Origin: Begonia masoniana
Lineage: Eukaryota > Streptophyta > Magnoliopsida > Cucurbitales > Begoniaceae
Reading direction: 5' to 3'
Length of the DNA stretch: 64,000 nucleotides
Assembly (NCBI GenBank): GCA_022432975.1
Contig: CM039505.1
Span: 17,907,716 to 17,971,715 of the forward strand
Below are positions 11,465 through 22,057 of this stretch, in pieces. Below the pieces are notes generated by a model. It was given only the letters and a program-made list of their open reading frames with translations. It searched no databases and was not told the origin of the DNA. Position 1 is the first letter of the stretch; the number at the start of each line of letters is the position of its first letter. The position numbers and the translations under genes are program-made.

Positions 11465-13920
11465 TGTAACGCCCCCGAACCCACCCTGGCTCGGAGCGCT
11501 ACTTGGCTCACACTAACCCCGATGAAAACGACAATTAAAACTAAATTTAGCATAATTTTCATAAACCCCAAAACCTAAAATAAACTAACACAGCGGGATT
11601 TAAAAAAAACTAAATCTCACGTAGTTCTCTTATGTTATACCTAGCTGCCTAGACTCACTAATTTCCTTTAATCCTAACCTATACGCACCACGACGTCCTT
11701 CCCAAAATTTTCGGCAAAGTAACGCCTGAAAATGGCGCTTCCAAAATGCTAGGTACCTGCAATAAATAAATCTCCAAACAGATCCAGAATACTCCTAACC
11801 AACTATCCAGCATACAGCATGAGAAATCTCCAAATAGCAGTAAAGAGGGAAACTAAAATACAAACATTCCTAAGTGAAGAAAGTTCACAGTACAGGGCGA
11901 CACATCACCCTTAACTATGATTATCTACAACAAATACACATAAGACATCCACCCAAAAAGAACTACACACATAAGACATCCACCCAAAAAGAACTACACA
12001 TTTCCATCAATTCACAAGCAGACATTTACAATACTACCAAAATACAAAACCCACATTCTCCGAAGACCATGGTCGAGGCGCCCCGACAACTACCCGCACC
12101 GGCATGCCTCGTACTCCTCCGACTGCTGCCTAGTCCTGGCTGTCTCCTCTACCGCACCTATAAAAACTCACCACCTACACCATAGAACACAAAAGTAAGC
12201 CTAACGCTTAGCAAGTAGGGAAAGAATGCACAACAACACACTAAATGCTCGGCTCAACCCTAACATGCAGTTTCTACACACTCTGTTGCTTTCTTTTCAT
12301 TTCGGTTGCAATTATCTTTCACTTTCAGGTGAATCAAGTAGGCACACGCCCCCACACAGTCCAAGACGGCCACGCCTTGACCCACGGAGCTAGACCGGAG
12401 GCACACGTTCCAACACGGTCCAGGACAGCCAACACGAATCTCCCCCAATCGATCGTAGAATCCTCATCGTGCACTTCAAGCACGAACAGGTCGAGGAATT
12501 CATACTCATGATACATTACGTACATTAGCATAGCATCTCGAATAGAATCCCTCGCGGGATGCTCAACGAGCCACTAGCCCGACGAAGCTATTCTACTCCG
12601 AGACCACGTTGCAATCAATTCTTATCTTTACGTTTCATTCTCACCACTCAAGCATGCAAAACACGTGGTTTCGTAGTTTAGAAAACAATGATGCATGAAA
12701 CACAATGCATGACACGAATTTAAAACATAGCAATCAAACAAACAATCCCTACCGTTCTATGGTGTAGGCCCGAAGGCAACAAACATGCATCCACTACTTA
12801 CCTGGCGTCCTAGCCCGTTCAGAATACTCGAATTCCTGTCCACCTACGGCTCGACCTACGATAAATATTCATCAAATCATTAAAATCAAGCCTTCATTCA
12901 CTAATTACTCTCAAACTACTATTTCTAGCCTAATCCCAATAAAACCTAACTAAACGGGCCACTAATTTGGGTTCGGTAAAAACCGACCCGAAACTTCAAA
13001 CACGCGTAACTTTTGCGTCGGATATCGGAATCGAACGATTCCAGTGGCAACATACTCCTCTAATAACCTATTTTAACCTGCCAAAAGGAATTTCAAAACA
13101 AATAACCCTAGCTAGGTCAAAATGGCAAAAACCCGAACTGCCCTTTACCCGGAAAATCCTCATTTCCGATTTTTCCATAAATTCTCACTCAATTCATCAC
13201 TAATCAACCACATATATCCTCAATTAGCATAAAGAAAAATCAAGGTTTCCCCCAAGAAACCTGAAGCACAGAGAACGGGGTTCTCTGTTTTTAGCCAAAT
13301 CCGAGCTCCACATTGCCCGGTTATCCTTACTGACACTAAGCTCAGCAATTCGACGCTGAGAGCAGCCAAAAACGGCTGGTGATCGAGGCTCGATCGAGCT
13401 CATCACTCTCGGCCTCCAACAGGGCCAGAACAGGGCGACGAGAGAAAAAGAAATCGAGCCCTACCTGTCAGCCTGCGCAAGGAGACGGGCCGGAGTTGCT
13501 GGCCTCTGACGCTTGGCCGGAGAATCGCTGAAACGCCGGTGAATCTTCGTGCTCCGTCAATCGCCGTTCTCTAGCCCCCCCTCTGTTCTGTTCTTGCCCG
13601 CGAGAAAACGAACGAATGGCTTCTTCGTGAAGCCATTCGTTTGTTTTAAAAGAAAACTTAAATGTTTTCTTTTAAAACAAAAACAAAATAATAAAAATAA
13701 CATTAATAAAAATTGTCATTTACCATTTTGCCCTCCCGTAGATTCGGTCCTCAACGAAACCTCTTTAAATTTCGTCTTTAATTCACTTTTAATTATTTTA
13801 CCTTTTTATTGTTACTTTTCCTTCTTTTTGCTATTTCTTTTCAATTAATTAAAACAACTATTTTATTATTATTTTATTTTCTCTCCAATTTTATCCTTAA
13901 AAAAAATCCTGGGTGTTACA
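11465..13920 (-). mobile_element. Solo LTR E, TSD GATGT
   Basis: TGTAACGCCCCCGAAC...GGGTGTTACA, 2456 bp, flanked by GATGT (11460-11464 and 13921-13925). Same family as G (21489-25319) and H (43707-45176): shared blocks include CGACAACTRCCCGCACCG and TTCGGCAAAGTAACGCCTG. No coding domain. Contains a ~29-bp direct duplication at about 11940-11999. Confidence 0.93.
12175..12801 (-). other. Predicted leader intron with paired arms (LTR E)
   Basis: Minus strand: donor CCAG/GTAAGTAG at 12801; donor-side arm CCTACACCATAGAAC (complement of 12754-12768); acceptor GTGTAG/GTGG with AG at 12175-12176; acceptor arm 12174-12188. The arms match 15 of 15. Confidence 0.62.
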
Positions 13921-14066
13921 GATGTAGGCCAAAAGGGCGACACGTAAACATACACTACTTACCTGGCGTCCTTAGCAATTTGTCTCTATCCGAACTCTTA
14001 ACCGTGGAACCTGAAAAACCTAAACATCAAAACATTACATTAGCACTCGCTCGGGATAACTTACTC

Positions 14067-16538
14067 TGTAATATCCGGCTTGTACGGATTTTTGGATATA
14101 TTATGTTATATTATCGTTTCCTTATTTAATGGCATTTTTGGTAAATATGTCAAATCAGGTCCGATTCACAAAAAGAAAGCGTCATTACGATTCTAACGAA
14201 TAATAAGAATTTTAAGGAAATTACGGGAATTTTCGGAGATCAAACACTACATTCCGAGTAAATACACTTTTCGTAATGTAAAAGACGTTCTCGTAAAAAT
14301 AGCGAACGAGGTCCAAATTGCGAACGGACAGTTTTAATAAATCCCTGGCAATGAATAGAAGTTATTGGCAAAATATGGAACTTTCGAGAATCTGAATAGT
14401 TGGACGATTAACGAAACGAACGACGAAACGAATAGAATTAAGTGAGAAGGGCAAAATGGTAATTTGCAAATCAATTTTTATTTAAACATCACAAATCTCT
14501 CTTTTTCCTCACTTCCTTTCTTCTCTTCTCTGGATCGCACGAACAGAGAGTGTTTTTGTCTCTCGGCCGCCGACGCCGATCTTCAATCCGAGCTCCGTCC
14601 GACCTCCGTTCCTCCTCCGTCCTTCACGGTTTCTTCTCCTCTCGCAACCCTCGGTATGTAGGTTCGGTCTTTGAGCGTTAAATTCCAAGTTTTAGGTCGA
14701 TTTAACGTTAGGGTTTCGATTAGGGTTTCGATAAAAATGTCGAATTAGGGCTCGTAATTAATAGGTTAGCCTTGACTAAGTACGTATTGAACGTATTGGA
14801 CATTATCGGACGAAGATAAATCGATTTGTGAAAAAGTTAAAAATCCGAGAATTTTAGGGTTTTCGGAAAAAGTTCGATTGCTCGATGAATTAGCTTAATA
14901 AATCGAATTAAGGCATTAGGCGAATTAAGGCATTAGGAAATATCTTTAGTTAAGGTTTTGTTAATTTGGACGTTTAATAGCTTAACTCGGTTTTAACGGC
15001 AAATATCGTGTTTTACCTCAGACACGCGACTCCAGTGGACGAAGCTTGTGATCCAGCGCGCTCAAGGTAAGTTCTCGTGACTTGCTTGACCGAAAGGTCT
15101 ACACCATACTTCGTCGTCGTATCAAGGATCCTTGAGGGTTCCTTGTTTTACGTTGTTTAGGTTGGGTAGTTAGGTTAGTTGTTTATAGGTTATGTTATAT
15201 TGTCTGCTGATATGAACTGTTTGTTTACTTTCTGCCGATATGAACTGTTCATGCATCACGGTTTTCGAAAGTCATGAAAATGAATTTCTGCACGTGTTTT
15301 TAAGAAAAGGAACGTATATCTGAAATGAAATCTGTAACGAAATCTGAATGAATAAACGTAATCTGTCTGTTTCTGGTCACGCGGGATGGGGCTCAGGCAC
15401 GGCTGTGCGTGTTGCAAGCGTGTACCCCCCCTCTCTAGGTGGAAAGGGTAGTCCGACCGCTGGATGGGCCCTCTCCGCTTAGTGGGTAGAGGTTTCGGTG
15501 ACAATTCTGTCTGTCTGTGACGTAATGAATCTGTAATCTGTAATTCTGTATCTGTAATCTGAATCTGAGCATGATTTCTGAATGGCATACGCACGCATGC
15601 ATCTGCATTTACGTAGCTTACTGAGATTTCAATATCTCATATGTGTCTGTATGGTGTAGGTGACGTTCTAGGTTACGTTGACCCAGGTGAGAATGATATT
15701 CCTCCTCCTGATGTAGGAGCAGCTGATGGATAATGCTCGTGGGAGTGCGCTGAGTAGTCGAGGCGCGATATGACCCGTGGGGATGTATGTATGGACTCTG
15801 GGGTTATTTTGGGATGTTTTGATCTGATAATTGTATAGAATATTTAGGTTGTTTGGATCTGGATAGGGGTTAGATAACGTTTTGGTAATTGTATGTAAAA
15901 CGCTTTGGTATAAACAGTTTTGATAAACGTTATGAAATGTTTTGGTTTAGAACCGTTATTTAAACGTTATAGAAATTCTGGAACTGTTTGGTTGTTTAAA
16001 TTAAGTGTTATGAATTGTTTGTGGGTTGTTACGGATAGCTCGGTTTTTAGAGCTATCCACGCAGTCGGATTTCGCAAAGCCTGACTCGAGTCGATTGAAC
16101 TTAGAATACGTTTTAGTTTAATTGATTTGATTTAGGTGGTAAATTATGGTAATTGTTGGCGTGAAGAAGTGTAAGTTTTGCTCTCTGGAAATCGGATTCC
16201 AGAGAGCAAATCGTTGAAGTGTAAGCATGAAAGAATGGTGAAGTGCGTTGAAGTGCTGGAGTGTTTGAAGGAGGATCGCTGCCTCCTTTTGGCAGCCCCA
16301 TTTCTGATTCTGCCCCTCCTTTAGTTTTTATTAAATATTTAAATGTTTTAAGTTTTATTTATTAATAGTTTTAGTTTATATTTGAAACGATTTACCAAAC
16401 GAACTTCGATTTCGATTCCGGTTTCGGTTTCGATTTCAATTCCGCTTTAACGTTAGGTTTTAAAGTTTTATTTTAAAAATGTAAAATAGAAATGAAAAAT
16501 TTATACGGGTAAATGGGTACGGTATTAGGGGTGTTACA
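14067..16538 (+). mobile_element. Solo LTR F, TSD TACTC
   Basis: TGTAATATCCGGC...GGGGTGTTACA, 2472 bp, flanked by TACTC (14062-14066 and 16539-16543). Different family from E and G. Carries a perfect 14-bp inverted repeat with a 6-nt loop (16177-16190 and 16197-16210) near its 3' end and a second stem near 16033-16059. No coding domain. Confidence 0.92.
15067..15659 (+). other. Predicted leader intron with paired arms (LTR F)
   Basis: Donor TCAAG/GTAAGTT at 15067; arm CTACACCATAC at 15099-15109; branch-like GCTTACTGAG at 15616-15625; acceptor GTATGGTGTAG at 15649-15659. The arms are perfect complements over 11 nt. Confidence 0.6.
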
Positions 16539-17211
16539 TACTCTCATTTTCGTAAGAACAACACAAGTGCCATTAATCCTTTACCGACACCTCAAAACAT
16601 ATTTCTCACATCCATAACTAAATCGGAGCTCAATTTCTCATAATTTCGATCCAAATCCATACAAATATCCATTCAGGCAATTTATCGAACACCTTAAGTG
16701 CGCACATTCAAACACAATTTCCTCCATAATCCGACATCCGATCTCAACAATTCAAATGCCTATACGTCATCCATACCGTCTACTTTAATATGTCATAGCT
16801 AAATTCCAAACCACAAATAACGATCAAGCCTAGAAATCTCGATTTTCCATATACATTAAAACGGTATTTCCCAAACACCAAAATCCAACCCTATATCCAT
16901 TTTAAATCTAAGAATCATCAATAATCATTAATCTATCACCAATAATCATAAACACCTCAAAACTAACAATTTCAAACCAAAAACATAAATTTACACAAAC
17001 CCTAAATCGATAAAAACTAACGAATAACAACCCTAAATTAACAACTAGACCCACAATACGCTAGAGTCTTACCTAGAGGGTTGAATCGTCGAAGAAAATC
17101 AGAAGAATCACCGGAAGAGGGAAGCCGTTGATCGTCGTTTGAAGCATCGGCCGTGGGAGAAGAAGGAGAGCAAAAGGGAGAGCTCTCTGGCGTGAAGGAG
17201 AGAAATGAAAA

Positions 17212-17235
17212 GGGGGGGGGGGGGGGGGGGGGGGG
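17212..17235 (+). repeat. 24-nt G homopolymer
   Basis: Uninterrupted run of 24 G in LTR D. It could form a G-quadruplex, and its length is likely to be unreliable in any assembly. Confidence 0.85.
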
Positions 17236-18143
17236 TTATTTGTTTTTATTAAAATTTCCATACCTAATTACTTAAATGCCCTTCCCTCAATTCTATGCTA
17301 AATTCTGTATTTCAACTAGCGATTTGGTTTCTCTGAAATTTTCTTATTCATCCAATTATTCTAATTTAGTCATAGGGTTCTAAAAAGACTCTCCGTTCAC
17401 AAAACGGGCTTAGTTTACTATTTTTACGAATTAAAACACTATAGGACTAATAACGAAAATTCTAGCGTTACTTTATCAATTTGGATTTCTAAAGTTTTAC
17501 TCATTCCTCTAAGAATCCATATTAATCATTAGGGTTCTAACGGAACTTCCCGTTCGCAAAACGGGCTTAAATTACTATTTTTACTAATATAAGTCTATAT
17601 AGTGAAAAGTCAAAAATTCGGGCGTTATTAATTTAGATTCCTAGAAATTTTCTTTATTTCTCAAACCCTCATAATTAATTACTAGGATCCTAGCGAAATA
17701 TCCCGCTCGAGGAATAATCTTAATTTGCTCATTTACGAAAATACCCTTAAGGGCGGAAACCCGAAAAACCCGGGCGTTACAGTAGTTGCCGTGTAGTTAT
17801 TTGAAACTCAGTTTTCAACTAGAACCCAATGCTTCAAGATTCTTCAATGGCTGAATAATAGGAGCATTTATAATCGGTGTTTGGTAATAGCATTTCTGAA
17901 TCGATTCTGGACATTTAATATAACCGACCATGATTAATCGATAGTTGAACCTGGCTGTTTTGGTTTTGGATTTCAGACTGCACACAGAGAACTAGACTAA
18001 GGGATTCGGGAATGACTTTAGCTATTAGATTCTAGGATGACTTGTGATTAGGACTATTAGGATTTTAATTTTTACTACTGTAATGTAAATGTTTTAGGTG
18101 AAGAAGTCTGAAGAAAAGGAGTTCAAGTTGCTAAAGAAACCAG

Positions 18144-18737
18144 GTAAGTGAATGTATTAAGATTTCCGGCCACTAGGACCCTACATCTTAAGAGTACTAA
18201 ATTAGTTATGTGTTTGTTGTTCGTTTTAAGTTAGTAAGATGGTTTGTACTTGGATGATTTACGGATGTTTGAGAACTATGTTATGAGATGTTCTGTTAGA
18301 GTTTATGAAGTCAACTGTCTAGTATGATTATTTCCATAGTCTGATGATTTAAGAACATTCATGTCAAGCATCATGATTTACTTCTCAAGCATATGAAAAT
18401 GATTTATGAGCATGTTTTCCCATGAACAAGATATGAGAATGAATATGAATACGATCTCATACAACATGATTAAGTGAGGGTTGGGGGCGGATTGACGTAT
18501 GCCATAGTCCAAAGAGGGACCATGAAAACGACCCGAAAGGGAATATGATCAAAATCACTGTCAACCCCCCTTTTTCGGCACAAATTCTCCCTTAATCCAT
18601 ATGATGAAAATGATAAACAGAAACAAGAATGATAAATGATCAAGAACATGTTTTCTCTCAACTGTACATTCATGAATACATGTTAGTTTGCATTCCTTAC
18701 TAAGCATTAGGCTTATAGTTTAAACCTTATGATGTAG
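18144..18737 (+). other. Predicted leader intron with paired arms (LTR B)
   Basis: Donor CCAG/GTAAGTG at 18144; arm CCTACATCTTAAG from 18180; branch-like CCTTACTAAG near 18697; acceptor arm CCTTATGATGTAGG at 18725-18738. The best 13 positions pair at 12. Same arrangement as LTR C. Confidence 0.58.
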
Positions 18738-19839
18738 GTGATAAGTTTTCAGGTGAGGATCTCAAAGTTAATGAAGATGTTTAAGCTCGGTTGCTGGAAG
18801 GTGCTCAAGGTGGAGATTTGTGGCTGGCAGGCGATATTGACCCGCGGTTATGTTCACATTAAGTCAGTAAGGTTTATGAAAGACTGAAGTCTGTGTAAGA
18901 TGAGATTTCTTTTTATAACATTAGGATGTTGGGATTTGTCTATTTGATCTCTGAGTTCGAGGAATGATTAAAGTTTATAAAATGATCTGCTTATTTAAGT
19001 CTTCCGCTTCACGTATCCTGAATGAGTCTATGATTTTTATTCGTTTAAGGTTTATGCCTATCAAGTTGAAATCTATGAGAGTCGGGATATTTTTCTGTTG
19101 GTTGAAGTTGCTTGATGATTATCGTGTTTTACTGCTGAGTGATAGGAGTCGGATGAGTGTATCATCCGGCTGACGTCACCTGTGTGAGTTGAATGATAGA
19201 AGCTAGATGAATGAATCATCCGGCTGACGTCATCGGCGGATGTCGAATGATAGAAGTTGAACGATTGAGTCTTCCAGTTGACGTCATCGGATGATGTCGA
19301 GTGTTTACTCACTGGATGATGCCTCTGATGGATGAAGACATCATCTGGCTGACGTCATCGGTGGATGGTGAATGATTGTTGATCACCGGGCGATCTCTCT
19401 TGCTGACGATGTTAAGTAAGTCACGTGAGATGCACATGATAACCGGATGATATGGAAATACACTACCGGCAGAAGCGAGCTCTGTGCTTGTCGTTTAGCG
19501 ATCGGCATAAGTGAGTTTTATGTTTTGTCGTCTAACAACTGGTAGATGCCTGCGATTTCAAGCAGCTCAAGTATGAGGAGGTCGAGTGTTCTGAGGGCTT
19601 CTTCCTTCTGCCCGGTTACGTTATGGATTAAATGCCCGAGTCTAGTTGTTCTACTCTGTGATGACTTATGCCAATGATCTTATGGGAGTCGGGTTCTTGA
19701 AGGGTAAAATTCTGTCAGATATGCAGACGGTTTAAGTTCAAAAAAAAACAAACAAAAGGGGTACAGAGAGTAATTTAGAGTAAGTATTCTATGAAAGTTA
19801 TGAAATGGGTCTCGGCCCTTACTGGGGTTGTTACAATTA

Positions 19840-19851
19840 TGGTATCAGAGC
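19840..19851 (+). other. Primer binding site of element B
   Basis: TGGTATCAGAGC, complementary to the 3' end of plant initiator tRNA-Met, 4 bp after the LTR end. This fixes the LTR boundary and the plus orientation. Confidence 0.93.
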
Positions 19852-19998
19852 AAAACCGGGTTCTAAAATCGATTCTGCAGACTGCCTCCCAGCACAGATT
19901 GTCATCTGAGTACACTCCAGCAACTGTAAGTGTTTATGATTTTAGTAAATGTCATTGAGTTAAGATGTATTTATGAATGTTTGTTTAGGAATCTCAAA

Positions 19999-21488
19999 AT
20001 GGTAAGAGGTCAGCAAAGAGAGACCAATGAGGACAACAATGTCATTGCTCAGTTGACAGAGTTGGTCATGCGCCAATCTCGCCAGATCGAACAGCTGATG
20101 ACTGCCAGAGAAGAGCAAGCGAATTCTAGTTCAAATGCAGCTCAAGATTATGGTGGCGAGCATTTTCACCGGCTTCGACCCCAGACGTTTAATGGTCGAG
20201 TTTCAGACCATGTTTATGCTGAGGAATGGATTCAGAAAATGGAGGACATGTTCAGGTATGCAAAGGTTGAGGACGGAGATAAGGTTACGTGTGCTGTCTT
20301 TCACCTGGAACTTGGTGCAAGGCATTGGTGGAACTCAATCCAAAGCACCGCTAATGCAGGAGCTATGACCTGGGAAATGATTAAGACTGCCTTCTTTGAC
20401 AAGTACTTCAGCCGAGTTGTTCGGGCCAGCAAGAAAATGGAATTCATGCAACTACGTCAAACTGGTTCTGTGGCTGATTCCATCTGTAAGTTTGAGGCAC
20501 TGTCTCGGTTTTCTCCCCGTCTGGTGGATGATGAGGAGGATAAGATTCACCAGTTTGTCCACGGGCTGAAGCCGAGCCTTTTCCAGGGAGTGAAGACTAC
20601 AGGGATCCATAACATACCTTATTCCAAAGTGGCTGCTAAGGCTTTGGAATTGGAAGAGGTAGAGTTGGCAGTACGAGGACAATGTGAACCGCCAAGGAAG
20701 TTTTTCAAGGATACTCAGCCACCACCGCGCCAGGGCAGAGGTTGGCAGCCACAACTGAACAGAGGGCCACAGCAACAGCAGAAAGGTATAAAGAGACCCT
20801 TCAATCCAAATGATGACCAAGGAAAAGGGAAGCGACCCCTGGCTCCTCTATGCCCCACCTGTCAGAAGAACCACCCCGGCAAATGCAAGTTACATTCTGG
20901 CCGCTGTTATAGATGTGATAAGGTTGGGCACGTGGTCAGAGACTGCCCTTTGCCGCAAGACCCGAATCGAGTCAGGGTAGCGCCAAGGGTTTATGCTTTA
21001 ATGGAGGATGAAGATGCCGAGCAGCACACAGTCATAACAGGTACCATTATGGTTTGTGGTATTTCTGCTTACACACTTATAGATACAAGGGCCACACACT
21101 CGTTTGTATCAACCCTGTTCGTGCTTCAGCATAAACTAGAACTCGTGCCAGCTGAGAGGTCATTTAGTGTCATGTTACCATCGGGAAAGTCCCTACATTC
21201 TGAGCAGATATTGAAAGGCGATGTTATGTCCTTAGGAGATAAGAAGCTATATGTAGAATTGATCGTAATCGATATGAGAGGATATGAGGTCATACTAGGG
21301 ATGGATTGGTTATTCAGGCATTATGCCACGATAAGTTGTAGGTCTGGATTAGTTGAGTTTCGACCCCCAAATGGAGATCGGTATACCTTCCAAACTATCC
21401 CAAAAATAAGTAAAATACCGATTATATCCTCACTAGAGACTCAACGGTTATTGAAAGATGGTTGTGAGAGTTTTCTAGCTAGCGTAAT
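19999..21488 (+). pseudogene. Element B gag and protease
   Basis: One open frame from ATG 19999 (MVRGQQRETNED) up to solo LTR G. It shows a coiled N-terminus, the gypsy gag core (WIQKMEDMFRYAKV, HWWNSI, ...YFSRVVR), a basic Gln/Pro-rich linker, a zinc knuckle (CYRCDKVGHVVRDC) and a retropepsin region (VILGMDWL). The usual protease active site DSGATHSF reads DTRATHSF (codon AGG at 21088), so the catalytic Gly is lost. An upstream in-frame start at 19930 exists but lies in the spacer after the PBS. The frame is cut at 21488 and the downstream part continues at 25325. Confidence 0.92.
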
Positions 21489-22057
21489 TGTAACGCCCCC
21501 GAACTCACCCTGGCTCGGAGCGCTACTTTGCTAACTAATCGCACGCTAAAACCTCATTAAAAAAAATCAAATTAACACCGCAGGATTTAAACTAAATCTC
21601 CTAAAACTCTTTTAGGTCATACCTAGTTGCCTAGACTCCTTTAATCCTAACCTTTAAGCACCACGACGTCCTTCCCGAAAATTTCGGCAAAGTAACGCCT
21701 GAAAATGGCGCCTCCAAAATGCTAGATACCTGCATACAATCCAATCCCAAACAATCCAGAATAATCTTACTTCACTAACCAGCTATCCACTCAACAATCC
21801 CACATATAAAAACCTCCAAATACAGGGCGACACATCACCCTTAACCTAACTATATACAACAAATTCAATTAGTTACGCTTTTCCATCATTTCTACAAACA
21901 GACATCTAAAATAAACTATCAAATATAAAGCCCCACATCTCCCGAAGACCATGGTGGAGCCACCCCGACAACTGTCCGCACCGGCACGCCCCGTGCATCT
22001 CCGACTGCTCCCAAGTCTTGGCTGACTCACATAGCTCACCTGTACACCTGTCGTTAC

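Larger units (their letters stand above)
10997..13962 (-). other. Predicted leader intron with paired arms (LTR D)
   Basis: Minus strand: donor CCAG/GTAAGT at 13962, acceptor TGTAG/GTGAAG with AG at 10997-10998, branch-like TTGCTAAGC. The acceptor arm is at 10996-11010; the donor-side arm was itself cut by solo LTR E (its halves are 11450-11464 and 13921-13928). Reading through the cut, 14 of 15 positions match and the odd one is a G-U type pair. Net intron length is about 505 nt. Confidence 0.55.
9799..17781 (-). mobile_element. Solo LTR D (about 3.0 kb net), TSD GTAGT
   Basis: TGTAACGACCCC...GGGCGTTACA flanked by GTAGT (9794-9798 and 17782-17786). It contains two later solo LTRs (E and F), leaving about 3.05 kb of its own. 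No protein-coding domain is visible. Minus orientation is inferred from its splice-like module and arms. It contains GC-rich palindromes such as GGCGAACGTTCGCC (near 10287) and a 62-bp duplication at about 11224-11345. Confidence 0.9.
9477..19835 (+). repeat. 5' LTR of element B, interrupted
   Basis: Starts TGTAACACCCGGCG and ends GGGGTTGTTACA; without the nested insertion (9799-17781 plus TSD) it is about 2.37 kb. It is close to solo LTR C along its length. TATA box GTATAAATAG at 9641-9650, about 165 bp from the start; leader donor CGAG/GTAAGATT at 9778. Confidence 0.93.

Noticed and set aside
9799..17781. A complete retrotransposon D rather than a solo LTR
   Set aside because: No primer site, no polypurine tract and no coding domain are seen between the ends once E and F are removed.
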